This document shows, in pieces, positions 1 to 7,842 of a stretch of 64,000 nt of DNA. The notes beneath the pieces were generated by a model that searched no databases, had not been told where the DNA came from, and saw nothing but the letters and a program-made list of their open reading frames with translations. This DNA is from Suipraeoptans intestinalis (lineage in GTDB: Bacteria > Bacillota > Clostridia > Lachnospirales > Lachnospiraceae): contig NZ_VULY01000018.1 in assembly GCF_009696485.1 (NCBI RefSeq), positions 1,604,001-1,668,000 on the forward strand. Reading direction: 5' to 3'. The first letter of the stretch is position 1. Each line of letters starts with the position of its first letter. A program made the position numbers and the translations under genes.

Positions 1-219
1 CAGTACCACGTGGATGAATCTCTTTGTATTCACTGCGGAAAATGTAAGAGAACCTGTAAAATGGATGTGGATATGTCCAAACATCAGGATGCACTGGAAT
101 GTATCCGATGTGGAAAGTGTATAGAAGCGTGTCCTACCGGGGCAATTTCCACATCATTGTCCAGATGTTCCGGCTGTAAGCAGAAGAAATCATGCGGATC
201 ACAGAAAACACAGGGATAA
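1..219 (+). CDS. 4Fe-4S ferredoxin-domain protein, C-terminal part (5' end outside window)
   Basis: The frame is open from the first base, so this is the end of a longer gene. The visible 72 residues carry two ferredoxin-type cluster motifs, CIHCGKCKRTC and CIRCGKCIEACP, each with four cysteines, and then a Cys-rich tail (CSGCKQKKSC). Paired CxxCxxCxxxC(P) motifs bind two [4Fe-4S] clusters and usually serve electron transfer. In polytopic proteins of the NapH/CcdA-associated kind such a module is the C-terminal end, but the membrane part is not visible here. The next gene, 103 bases downstream with no terminator between, is a thioredoxin-like lipoprotein, so a shared role in extracytoplasmic thiol redox is an inference. 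Confidence 0.8.
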   Translation, partial: QYHVDESLCIHCGKCKRTCKMDVDMSKHQDALECIRCGKCIEACPTGAISTSLSRCSGCKQKKSCGSQKTQG

Positions 220-322
220 GGAACTTGTTCCAAAGAAAAAAGAAAAGAAGCCGGGGGGAAGGCTTCGGTGGTATGGAAAAACAGAAAAAAGCTGTAACAA
301 CAAAAAAAGAGAGGTAAAAAAG

Positions 323-874
323 ATGAAAAATGGATTGTTGAAAAGATTAGTAGGCGTAGCGGCAGGTGTGATACTGGTGATGTCTTTGGCGGCATGTGGA
401 AGCAAAGAGGCCGCGGCCGGGAAGGAATTTCCGACTTTCAAGGCAGAGGATTTTGCAGGGCAGCAGTATACGGAAGCAATGTTTAAGGAGAATGCAGCCA
501 CAGTGGTGAATTTCTGGTTTACCGGCTGCCAGTCCTGTATCGAGGAGATGCCGGATCTGGAAAAAATGAGCCAGAAGCTGGCAGAAAAGAACGTAAAGAT
601 GGTGGGAATCTGTACCGATGCAGGAAAAGAAGAAGTAGACAAAGAAGTGATGAAAATCTTAAAGTCCAGTAATGTGACCTTCCCGAATCTGAAGATCAAA
701 GAGGGAGAAGAGATGGAGAAGCTGAAAGGTTCCATCATGGCATTCCCCACAACGCTGGTAGTGGATAAAAACGGAAAGATCGTAGGAAAACCGATTGTAG
801 GTGCATTGAATGACGAATCCCAGGAAAAGGTGCTGAGCGAACGGATCGAGGAAGCCATCAATCAGGCGAAATAG
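323..874 (+). CDS. TlpA/ResA-type thiol-disulfide oxidoreductase lipoprotein
   Basis: The 183-residue product begins with a lipoprotein signal (lysines, hydrophobic core, lipobox LAAC with Cys25), so it should be tethered outside the membrane. Residues from about 36 onward fit a thioredoxin fold of the TlpA/ResA/AhpC-TSA family. The redox site is C69-Q-S-C72 after NFWFTG, and the cis-proline region is at MAFPTTLVVDKNG. The family reduces disulfides in exported proteins or cytochrome c. An AGAGAGG-type ribosome binding site precedes ATG 323. It is probably co-transcribed with the Fe-S protein upstream and closed by the terminator at 932-992. The CQSC active site is not one of the best-studied variants, so the substrate is unknown. 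Confidence 0.88.
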   Translation: MKNGLLKRLVGVAAGVILVMSLAACGSKEAAAGKEFPTFKAEDFAGQQYTEAMFKENAATVVNFWFTGCQSCIEEMPDLEKMSQKLAEKNVKMVGICTDAGKEEVDKEVMKILKSSNVTFPNLKIKEGEEMEKLKGSIMAFPTTLVVDKNGKIVGKPIVGALNDESQEKVLSERIEEAINQAK

Positions 875-931
875 AGACGGAAGTAAAACCGGAAGGAAGC
901 CGGAAGAGGGATATTGATAAAACCCCGAAAC

Positions 932-992
932 AAAAGCTCTTCTTTCTGAAAGACAGAACAGACTGTTCTTTTCAGAAGGAAGAGCTTTTTTG
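932..992 (+). terminator. Rho-independent terminator after the TlpA-like gene
   Basis: A long imperfect hairpin pairs AAAAGCTCTTC at the left with GAAGAGCTTTTTT at the right, with further pairing between CTGAAAGA and TCTTTTCAG inside. The right arm runs into a T tract. It lies between convergent genes and may stop transcription from both sides. Confidence 0.85.
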
Positions 993-1041
993 TTTGCCGG
1001 CCGTGCTATGCAGATTTAGGGATCCTACATTCTTTGCATTT

Positions 1042-2307
1042 TTAATATCCGAGCATCATGTTAAGGATTTCCTCATCGGTTGAACGCATTCCTTCACGGC
1101 CCATCCTTCCGATCCTTGCGATGCTCTCTTCAATGTCGTCCACCACCAGTCCTTCTCCGGCTTTGAAGCTGAGTCCGTTCAAAGCCATATCATATGCCAG
1201 GAAGCTGGTAGAGAGTGACATGGCAATTTTAGCGGCGCAGGAGGATTTTGCCCCGTCGCACACCATTCCGCCGATTGTTGAAATTGCGTTTACGACAGTC
1301 TCTCCTATGATCTTAAGATCTCTGCCTTCGATAAAGGCTATGCCGGCTACCGCCGCACATCCCGCGCAGGTAGCTCCACAGTATGCAGAAAGATCTCCGA
1401 TGTATTTCTTTTGGAGGAGCGCAACGAGGTCCGCAAATACAAGTCCACGTATCATCTCCTCGTGTGCTATCCCTTTTTCCTTCGCATACAGGATGATAGG
1501 AACGCTCATAGTTATGCTCTGATTTCCGGATCCGGAGTTTATCACGACCGGAAGGGCGCAGCCATTCATTCTCGCATCACTTCCGGCAGCTGCGTATGCA
1601 ATCGCTTTGAAGCGATAATCTGAATCTCCATACATACCGAGATATCTTCTCCCGATCTGTGAACCGTAAGGCTTCTCTATCCCTTCCTCTGCAATATTCC
1701 TATTGCAGTCGATTTGTCTGACGATCAGATTATCGATGTCTTTAAGATCGACTTCCTTTGAAAAGGTGTATATGTCCTTAAGATTCAGAAAGGACATATC
1801 ACTTTTAAGAAGATGGAGCGGTTCCTGAGACAGTATCCGTTCCCCGTTCTTCTCTATCCGTGTGATGTAGGTGTGTTTTTCCGCGATTTCTACAAGAGCA
1901 CTGTCGGCGCCATGAAATACCTCCGTCCGGATATACAGGTTGTCCTTTCCCGTCTCAAGATGGCAGTGACAGATGTCCTTGTCAAGCAGCTTTTGAAGCC
2001 GCGCTATTTCTTCATCCTTCACCCTGCTGATTACCTCAAGCTCCAGGGAGGCATCCCCGAAAGCCGCGCCGAGAATCGATGCGACTTCGAGACCTCTTCT
2101 GCCGCCGGAATTAGGCACTGTGACGGCTTTTACATTTTTTATGATGTTCCCGCTGCAATACATCTCTATTCTTTCCGGGAACTGCCCAAGGACTTCCCTT
2201 GCCTTCGCGGCGGCATAAGCCACCGCTATTGGTTCCGTGCAGCCCATAGCCAGCCGAAGTTCGGAACCGAGTAATTCCACAAATGCGTTATATACTGTTT
2301 TATCCAT
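1042..2307 (-). CDS. cyuA: CyuA/UPF0597-type L-cysteine desulfidase (serine/cysteine dehydratase family)
   Basis: This 421-residue protein has the hallmarks of the UPF0597 (YhaM/CyuA) family: N-terminal GCTEPIA (Cys23), then conserved cysteines at C310, C314, C317 (YCGATCAGC), C350 and C357 that probably hold an iron-sulfur cluster. Family members break L-cysteine into pyruvate, ammonia and sulfide, and they are related to the Fe-S L-serine dehydratases, so serine is an alternative substrate. It is the last gene of a three-gene minus-strand operon, 21 bases after an APC permease. In enterobacteria cyuA pairs with the cysteine transporter cyuP; here the partner is an APC-type permease and a C26 hydrolase. 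The symbol is assigned by family, not by a tested orthology. Confidence 0.8.
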   Translation of the reverse strand: MDKTVYNAFVELLGSELRLAMGCTEPIAVAYAAAKAREVLGQFPERIEMYCSGNIIKNVKAVTVPNSGGRRGLEVASILGAAFGDASLELEVISRVKDEEIARLQKLLDKDICHCHLETGKDNLYIRTEVFHGADSALVEIAEKHTYITRIEKNGERILSQEPLHLLKSDMSFLNLKDIYTFSKEVDLKDIDNLIVRQIDCNRNIAEEGIEKPYGSQIGRRYLGMYGDSDYRFKAIAYAAAGSDARMNGCALPVVINSGSGNQSITMSVPIILYAKEKGIAHEEMIRGLVFADLVALLQKKYIGDLSAYCGATCAGCAAVAGIAFIEGRDLKIIGETVVNAISTIGGMVCDGAKSSCAAKIAMSLSTSFLAYDMALNGLSFKAGEGLVVDDIEESIARIGRMGREGMRSTDEEILNMMLGY

Positions 2308-2328
2308 TTTTATATCTCCGTAATATAG

Positions 2329-3729
2329 TTACTGTGCAATCTTTTTGTCGGTGTGAGCCTTAGCGTAGAAGTATACGAGAACAGGGATGATTACGTATCC
2401 TATGAGCATAGCTACGATTGCAAACATGTTCAGGGACGTTCCTGTTTCAGCTGTGGTAGAGAAGCTTCCCTTCCAGTCGAATTTGAACAGAAGGAGCGCG
2501 GTGAGTATCAGAGAGATCACCGATACTACCACATCTGTTGCGAAATTCTTCTTGGCGCCTTCAAGGGTGGGATTCTTCGTCTTGCCATAGAAGAACATGA
2601 TGACAGCGACAGGTACCAGTACAAACTGTACGAAACGTGCGATCGTCGAAATGATCATGATACCTTTCATGTCATACGAGAAAGCCATAGGAATTACGAT
2701 GGCGAAAAGCACAGTGATGATGAATGCGTTTACAGGAATGTCCTTGCTGTTTCTCTTGGCGAAAACATCCGGCACCTGCTTTCTCAGAGCCATGGCTTCG
2801 AGAAGCCTCGGTGTATGGAAGGACGATGCGACGTTGATTCCAAACATCGATACGAACGCACCTATGACGATGACATTTCTGATAACCGTACTCTTGAATA
2901 CGTCGGCAAGCACTACCACTGACGAGCTTGTGACCATAGCGACGGGATCGATCAGCATGGCTGTCAGGATGATACCGAAGTAAATCGCAGCTACGATTCC
3001 GATAGCGACAGGAATGGCTCTGGGAAGATTCTTCTCAGGCTTTTCCATATCACCGGCTCCGGAAGCTACACTTTCAAATCCCGTGAATGCATAGAAGGCA
3101 GCTACGAGGGCAGTTACGAATCCCGCGGTCGTCATCGGAGGAACTACCTTTTCTCCGGCGTCATTTACCAGTGCAGTTATCTCGCCCATGTGGTTTCCGG
3201 TCTTCACTGCGATTACGATACCTGCAAGAATTGCAAATACGAGTGCAACACACTTACCAATCGTTGAGAGGTTTGATACCCACTCGAAAATCTTTGTTCC
3301 CAGGACATTGATGATAAAGAGAACTACCATGAGAACGATAAATCCGATCGTCCTCATTCCGAAAGTAATCGCATCGCTCTGATATCCCAGTATCTGGAAG
3401 GCAGTTCCGACCGCGCCTGTCGCCATTACGCCCCATGCGATACTTGCAGATACGAATCTTGTGATACCTACATAGAGACCGGTGTTGTCGCCGAATGCTG
3501 TTCTTACATATGCGTAGGCAGCTCCGCTCTCTCTTGTGTATTTACTTGCGCTTGCAAAGGTAAGTGCGAGCATGATCGCAAATACTGCTGCACAGACGTA
3601 GATGAACGGCGCAAGCGCACCGCTTTGTTTCGCAACTCCGCCGGGTGACAGGAAGATCCCTGTACCGATGATTGAGTTGATGGTCAAAAGAACGATTGAC
3701 CAGAATCCGAGTTTTCTTTTCTGTTCCAT
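2329..3729 (-). CDS. APC-superfamily amino acid permease
   Basis: The 466-residue product starts MEQKRKLGFWSIVLLTINSIIGTGIF, the typical first-helix signature of APC transporters (GTGIF with unwound glycines). About twelve hydrophobic segments follow, with the conserved FAFTGFE-like stretch AFYAFTGFESVASGAGDMEKPEKNLPRAI in the middle. A longer reading frame reaches back to 3849, but GGAGG lies at 3736-3740, the correct distance before ATG 3729, and the extra 40 residues overlap the C26 gene, so 3729 is chosen. It probably imports the amino acid or peptide-like substrate used by its neighbours. Specificity cannot be read from sequence. Confidence 0.88.
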   Translation of the reverse strand: MEQKRKLGFWSIVLLTINSIIGTGIFLSPGGVAKQSGALAPFIYVCAAVFAIMLALTFASASKYTRESGAAYAYVRTAFGDNTGLYVGITRFVSASIAWGVMATGAVGTAFQILGYQSDAITFGMRTIGFIVLMVVLFIINVLGTKIFEWVSNLSTIGKCVALVFAILAGIVIAVKTGNHMGEITALVNDAGEKVVPPMTTAGFVTALVAAFYAFTGFESVASGAGDMEKPEKNLPRAIPVAIGIVAAIYFGIILTAMLIDPVAMVTSSSVVVLADVFKSTVIRNVIVIGAFVSMFGINVASSFHTPRLLEAMALRKQVPDVFAKRNSKDIPVNAFIITVLFAIVIPMAFSYDMKGIMIISTIARFVQFVLVPVAVIMFFYGKTKNPTLEGAKKNFATDVVVSVISLILTALLLFKFDWKGSFSTTAETGTSLNMFAIVAMLIGYVIIPVLVYFYAKAHTDKKIAQ

Positions 3730-3773
3730 AATATTCCTCCTGAATGAAATGATAATAAAATAGTAATACGAAA

Positions 3774-4490
3774 CTAGCAGTGGTGTATCAATGCCTTGAA
3801 AATATGGAGCATGTGCTCGTCGCTTGCGTGCATCATCTCGGGATGCCACTGAACGGCAAGGACGAATTTCGCATCCTTGTGCTCTATCGCTTCGATGATG
3901 TTATCATCCGCTCTGGCTGTGACTCTCATCCTGTCACCGGGAGTGTTGATTACCTGATGATGGAAGGAGTTTACGCATATCCTCCTTTCTTTCACGATAT
4001 CAAAGAGCTTACTTCCTTCCTCGACATGGATATGGTGGCTTGGCATCGCCGGACTGTGCCCCTGGGAATGCTTGAGAGAAGTCTCTGCCAGCGAGAGATC
4101 CTGGTAGAGAGTACCGCCCTCGGCGACCGCAATGATCTGCGAGCCTCTGCAAATACCAAGCACCGGCATGTCTTTTTCTCTTGCGAGCCTGTACAAATCA
4201 AGGTCAAAAGCGTCGCGTTCCGGACAGACTTCGCCGAGGGTTTTGTGAGGCTCCTGATTGTAGCAAAGCGGATTTACATCCTGTCCGCCGGATAGAATCA
4301 GTCCATCGCACAGGGAAAGCGCAGCCTCTACGGCTTCTTTGTCGTCAGTCATAGGAAGCATGACAGGAACGCCCCCCGCAGCCAGCACTCCTTTTACATA
4401 GTCCCGGTTAACATACGATCTGTGATAGCCGGGGAACATTCCGCCGCTGTCGATTATGATACTGGTTGAAATACCTATGATTGGTCTCAT
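3774..4490 (-). CDS. Gamma-glutamyl hydrolase of the peptidase C26 / PuuD-like class I glutamine amidotransferase family
   Basis: The 238-residue protein carries the class I amidotransferase triad: nucleophile Cys114 in PVLGICRGSQ and the His-Glu pair in VQWHPEMM near residue 218. LILSGGQDVNPLCYNQEP is the family signature preceding the nucleophile elbow. C26 enzymes hydrolyse gamma-glutamyl bonds (gamma-glutamyl-GABA in PuuD, folate polyglutamates, other gamma-glutamyl amides). It is the first gene of the operon, reading away from the XRE regulator. With a cysteine desulfidase and an amino acid permease downstream, a gamma-glutamyl-cysteine or other gamma-glutamyl amino acid is an attractive but inferred substrate. 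Confidence 0.85.
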   Translation of the reverse strand: MRPIIGISTSIIIDSGGMFPGYHRSYVNRDYVKGVLAAGGVPVMLPMTDDKEAVEAALSLCDGLILSGGQDVNPLCYNQEPHKTLGEVCPERDAFDLDLYRLAREKDMPVLGICRGSQIIAVAEGGTLYQDLSLAETSLKHSQGHSPAMPSHHIHVEEGSKLFDIVKERRICVNSFHHQVINTPGDRMRVTARADDNIIEAIEHKDAKFVLAVQWHPEMMHASDEHMLHIFKALIHHC

Positions 4491-4658
4491 TGTTTCACAA
4501 GCTCCTTTCTGCCGGCCCGTTTTCGCTGCTTTTTCGAGAACCGCTTACCGAACCTTCTCTCCATCTTTTACTACTTGAGAGTAGCATAAAAGACGCCGGC
4601 GTTCCAAATATGTCATGTGTCGCCAAAATAGATTTTTTTTAAAGAAATATCGTCAGAA

Positions 4659-4688
4659 TTGACAAAAACCCGCGTTTTACTGTATGAT
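4659..4688 (+). promoter_or_regulatory. Sigma-A-type promoter for the XRE regulator
   Basis: TTGACA (4659-4664), an 18-base spacer and TATGAT (4683-4688) point toward the regulator at 4811. The predicted start of transcription lies inside the inverted repeat at 4694-4719. The rest of the 320-base gap between the divergent genes is AT-rich and must also hold the promoter of the minus-strand operon, which I cannot place with certainty. Confidence 0.7.
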
Positions 4689-4693
4689 AAAGA

Positions 4694-4719
4694 AAATTGT
4701 TCTAAAATATGAACAATTT
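4694..4719. promoter_or_regulatory. Candidate operator: perfect 9-bp inverted repeat
   Basis: AAATTGTTC and GAACAATTT form a perfect inverted repeat around the 8-base spacer TAAAATAT. It starts six bases after the -10 box, so a bound dimer would block the regulator's own promoter. The adjacent XRE protein is the obvious candidate ligand. Confidence 0.6.
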
Positions 4720-4732
4720 AGACCGCAGTCAA

Positions 4733-4765
4733 TTTTTATGAAATTTTTATGAAACTTTTATGAAA
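4733..4765 (+). repeat. Three tandem 11-bp repeats in the leader of the XRE regulator
   Basis: The unit TTTTTATGAAA occurs exactly twice (4733-4743, 4744-4754) and a third time with one change, CTTTTATGAAA (4755-4765). An 11-bp period places the copies on nearly the same DNA face. They lie between the candidate operator and the start codon at 4811. Confidence 0.75.
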
Positions 4766-4810
4766 CCGTTAGCGAGACGCAAGATTCACTTATGATTAGG
4801 AAGGCATACC

Positions 4811-5518
4811 ATGAATGAGGCAAGTAAGGAAATCGGTAATAAAATCAGAACGTTCAGAAAAAAGCAAAAGATGACACTGGATGATCTTGCAGAGCGAATC
4901 TACAAGAGCAAGGCAACGGTGTCGAAATATGAGAAGGGCGAGATATCGATAGACATCAATACACTTTATGATATTGCGGCGGCACTCGATGCAAATATAG
5001 ACCAGCTTCTGTACATGAAGAGAAGTCATGACAGGGTTTTGGGCGATCAGAAGATCCCGCCGTTTTTCCGGAACCTCTCCCAATTCTACGGATACTGGTA
5101 TGACGGCAGGAATAACTCCATCCTCAGAATGGTTTTTGACGTGATGCCCTCAGACGGGACAAACATGCAGAGGGTGATGATGTACATGAACTTTGATGAT
5201 TACAAGCATTATCCCATATGTGAGAACACATACTCCGGAACGATAGAGCATTACGACGCGCTTTCTATCATTCAGCTTACAAATCAGCATCTTTTCCTTG
5301 AAAAGGGAACGATACAGATTCTTGCGGCCTCCCTTGATTTCAAATACAAATGGGGAATGTGGACCGGTCTGTCTTCACGACCGATGATGCCGGTTTCGAC
5401 AAAAATGCTGGTTTCGCGAGAGCGGCTGAAAGAAGATGAGGAACTCGTCGCCACACTGAAAATATCCAAAGAGGATATCCGGCTCCTAAAGCTCTACAAT
5501 ATGTTTACCGTTCTGTAA
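4811..5518 (+). CDS. XRE-family transcriptional regulator, probable local regulator of the amino-acid cassette
   Basis: The 235-residue protein has an N-terminal Cro/CI helix-turn-helix at residues about 8-65 (IGNKIRTFRKKQKMTLDDLAERIYKSKATVSKYEKGEISID). The remaining ~165 residues contain a beta-rich section (GYWYDGRNNSILRMVF..., SGTIEHYDALSIIQLTNQ) resembling no sensor domain I can name. It is divergently transcribed from the C26-permease-desulfidase operon across a 320-base regulatory gap, the common arrangement for a dedicated regulator. AGGAAGG lies about 6 bases before ATG 4811. Whether it represses or activates, and its ligand, cannot be told. Confidence 0.85.
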   Translation: MNEASKEIGNKIRTFRKKQKMTLDDLAERIYKSKATVSKYEKGEISIDINTLYDIAAALDANIDQLLYMKRSHDRVLGDQKIPPFFRNLSQFYGYWYDGRNNSILRMVFDVMPSDGTNMQRVMMYMNFDDYKHYPICENTYSGTIEHYDALSIIQLTNQHLFLEKGTIQILAASLDFKYKWGMWTGLSSRPMMPVSTKMLVSRERLKEDEELVATLKISKEDIRLLKLYNMFTVL

Positions 5519-5576
5519 TCCATATGCGGCAACAAAGCTGTTTTTTCGATACGCCAGGAGGCGTAAGCGAATGGAA

Positions 5577-5648
5577 GGGAGCGTCTGTCAGCCTCCTGCG
5601 ACGATTCCAATTGGCGGAGAATCGATGCAGGACGCGAAAAACGCTCCC
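5577..5648. repeat. Extended imperfect inverted repeat between XRE gene and his operon
   Basis: Outer arms GGGAGCGT (5577-5584) and ACGCTCCC (5641-5648), middle arms TCCTGC (5594-5599) and GCAGGA (5627-5632), and inner arms CGATT (5602-5606) and AATCG (5620-5624) are nested. No clear T tract follows on either strand, so it is not a standard terminator, although it sits where the his operon and the XRE gene both end. A shorter hairpin, ACGCC-AGGA-GGCGT, lies just before it at about 5551-5564. Confidence 0.5.
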
Positions 5649-5663
5649 GGAAAAAAGAAAGTG

Positions 5664-6317
5664 TCAATTTGTCATTTTTTCCTGTTTAATCTTGTGATCG
5701 ATCACATGACGGGAGGCCAGCTCCCGGTGGATGTCTTCCAAAGAAATGCCGGCTTCTGCCATCAGTACCATGGTGTGATAATACAGATCGGCGATTTCAT
5801 AAATGGTTTCTTCCTTATCCTCCGCCTTGGCGGCAATGATCACCTCTGTACATTCTTCCCCGATTTTTTTCAGAATCTTATCCAGACCCTTTTCAAACAG
5901 ATAAGTGGTATAAGAGCCTTCCTTGGGAGAGAGCTTCCTTTCGGCAATGAGCTGCAGAAGCTGTCCGGGAGAAAAAGAATCAAGGCCTTCCTCGTCTGCA
6001 GGAGAAGGATCTCCAAAGCAGGAGAAGGTACCCCGGTGGCAGGCAGGGCCGCAGGGGCGTACCATGACCAGCAGAGCATCTCTGTCACAGTCGGCTGTGA
6101 TGGAAACAATGTGCTGGTAATTTCCGCTGGTTTCTCCTTTTAGCCAAAGCTCCTGACGGGAACGGCTCCAGAAGCAGGTGCGCTTTGTCGCAAGAGAGAT
6201 CTGCAGGCTTTCTCGGTTCATGTAAGCCAGAGTCAGTACCTGGCCGGTTGCTACGTCGCAGACGATGGCAGGGATCAAGCCCTTCTCATCAAATTGCAGG
6301 GTGGAACTATCGATCAT
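5664..6317 (-). CDS. hisIE: HisIE: phosphoribosyl-AMP cyclohydrolase / phosphoribosyl-ATP pyrophosphatase
   Basis: The 217-residue bifunctional enzyme catalyses steps 2 and 3 of histidine synthesis. The N-terminal cyclohydrolase (about 1-115) shows [35 protein letters not shown], the metal-binding [11 protein letters not shown] and [12 protein letters not shown]. The C-terminal pyrophosphatase (about 120-217) shows the [30 protein letters not shown] helix and the [23 protein letters not shown] tail. It is the last gene of the operon, 54 bases after hisF. No convincing terminator follows. Confidence 0.96.
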   Translation of the reverse strand: MIDSSTLQFDEKGLIPAIVCDVATGQVLTLAYMNRESLQISLATKRTCFWSRSRQELWLKGETSGNYQHIVSITADCDRDALLVMVRPCGPACHRGTFSCFGDPSPADEEGLDSFSPGQLLQLIAERKLSPKEGSYTTYLFEKGLDKILKKIGEECTEVIIAAKAEDKEETIYEIADLYYHTMVLMAEAGISLEDIHRELASRHVIDHKIKQEKMTN

Positions 6318-6371
6318 AAAAACACTCCTTTCCGTGAGCAGAGGAAGATATTTGGGGGTAAAAGATCCGAT

Positions 6372-7130
6372 CTACAGGCGAACGGGGATCCCGTTCTTTG
6401 CCATGGCCTGTTTCAGATCGGGGATAGCCACTTCTCCAAAATGGAAGATGGAGGCGGCAAGTCCGGCGTCCACCTTGGGAAGAGTCCGGAACAATTTCAA
6501 AAAATCCTGAATGTGACCGGCTCCTCCGGAAGCGATGACCGGTACGTCCACCTGAGAAGACACGAGAGACAATAGCTCCAGATCAAAGCCACGCTTCACG
6601 CCGTCCGTGTCGATAGAATTGACCACCACCTCTCCGGCGCCGGCCGCCACCCCCTGGCGGATCCAGGAGAGAGCTTCCAATCCCGTATATTCCCGGCCGC
6701 CTTTGGCATAAACGTAGTAGGTGCCATCCAGAAGCTTGATATCTACCGACAGAACCACACACTGACTTCCATATTTTTTGGCGGCCTCCGAGATGAGGGA
6801 AGGACGCTTTAGTGCGCCGGAATTCACACTGACCTTGTCGGCGCCGCAGTGAAGGACACGGTCAAAATCCTCCAGGCTCTGGATGCCGCCGCCTACCGTC
6901 AACGGAATAAAGACCTGACGGGCTGTCTGACGGAGGATGTCCGTAAACAGACGGCGCTGTTCCGAGGAAGCGGTGATATCATAAAAGACCAGTTCGTCGG
7001 CGCCTGCCAGACTGTAAGCTTTGGCCAGCTCTACGGGAGAAGCCACGTCAGACAGTCCGGAAAAATTTACCCCCTTTACCACCCGTCCGTCTTTTACATC
7101 CAGACAGGGAATGATACGTTTTGTGATCAT
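6372..7130 (-). CDS. hisF: HisF: imidazole glycerol phosphate synthase, cyclase subunit
   Basis: This 252-residue (beta/alpha)8 barrel starts MITKRIIPCLDVKDGRVVKGVNF, the HisF N-terminus with the catalytic Asp11. The second catalytic Asp is in NSIDTDGVKRGFD, and phosphate-binding motifs LTVGGGIQS and IASGGAG are present. With HisH it converts PRFAR and glutamine-derived ammonia to IGP and AICAR. It overlaps hisA by 4 bases, which suggests coupled translation. The length matches the family. Confidence 0.98.
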   Translation of the reverse strand: MITKRIIPCLDVKDGRVVKGVNFSGLSDVASPVELAKAYSLAGADELVFYDITASSEQRRLFTDILRQTARQVFIPLTVGGGIQSLEDFDRVLHCGADKVSVNSGALKRPSLISEAAKKYGSQCVVLSVDIKLLDGTYYVYAKGGREYTGLEALSWIRQGVAAGAGEVVVNSIDTDGVKRGFDLELLSLVSSQVDVPVIASGGAGHIQDFLKLFRTLPKVDAGLAASIFHFGEVAIPDLKQAMAKNGIPVRL

Positions 7131-7840
7131 CGAATCACCTCCAAAGCATGTTGCAAATCTATGGCGCCGGTATAGTACGCCTTTCCCACAATGGCGCCGG
7201 AAAGGTTCAGTTCTGCCAGCTTCTGCAGGTCAGCAACAGAAGAAACGCCGCCGGATGCGATGATCTGCAGCGGGAACAGAGAAGAAAGACGCCGGTACAG
7301 GAAGAAGGAAGGCCCCTGCAAGGCTCCGTCCCGGGAAATGTCGGTACAGATGACGGTACGGACTCCAAGATCCGTCAGTTCCCGGCAAAATTCCTCCGTG
7401 GTTCTTTGGGAGGAGGCCTTCCAGCCGGACACGGCTACCTGTCCGTCCCGGATATCGACTCCCACGGCGATCCGGTCTTTGTAGCGAGCTACGGCGCTTT
7501 TCAAAAGCTGAGGATCTGTGACTGCCGAAGTTCCCAGGATCACCCGGTCCAGCCCGGCAGAAAGATACTGCTCGATCACTTCCATGGAGCGGATGCCACC
7601 TCCTACCTGACAGAAGGCCCGGGTCTGTTCCTTGATCCGGCAGATCAGAGGCAGATGAGGGCAGGTTCCGGATCTGGCGCCCATAAGATCTACCAGGTGG
7701 AGATGGGAGGCGCCCAGTTGGACAAAGTGGCCGGCCAGGGCGACAGGATCCTTGCTGTACCGGTCCATTTGGCTGTAGTCACCCTGATAAAGACGCACCG
7801 CCTGATTTTCATAAAGGTCAATGGCTGGAAATATATACAT
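7127..7840 (-). CDS. hisA: HisA: ProFAR isomerase
   Basis: The 237-residue barrel starts MYIFPAIDLYENQAVRLYQGDY with catalytic Asp8. The second acid is in ICTDISRDGALQGPS, and VGGGIRS and IASGGVSS bind phosphate. It isomerises ProFAR to PRFAR. The frame is open to 7861, but AGGAGG lies just upstream of ATG 7840 and the family normally begins MxIxPAIDL, so 7840 is chosen; this leaves 2 bases between hisH and hisA. Confidence 0.97.
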   Translation of the reverse strand: MYIFPAIDLYENQAVRLYQGDYSQMDRYSKDPVALAGHFVQLGASHLHLVDLMGARSGTCPHLPLICRIKEQTRAFCQVGGGIRSMEVIEQYLSAGLDRVILGTSAVTDPQLLKSAVARYKDRIAVGVDIRDGQVAVSGWKASSQRTTEEFCRELTDLGVRTVICTDISRDGALQGPSFFLYRRLSSLFPLQIIASGGVSSVADLQKLAELNLSGAIVGKAYYTGAIDLQHALEVIR

Positions 7841-7842
7841 GC

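Noticed and set aside
3730-3849. 40-residue extension of the APC permease
   Set aside because: It would overlap the C26 gene, and GGAGG is placed for ATG 3729, where the typical first helix begins.
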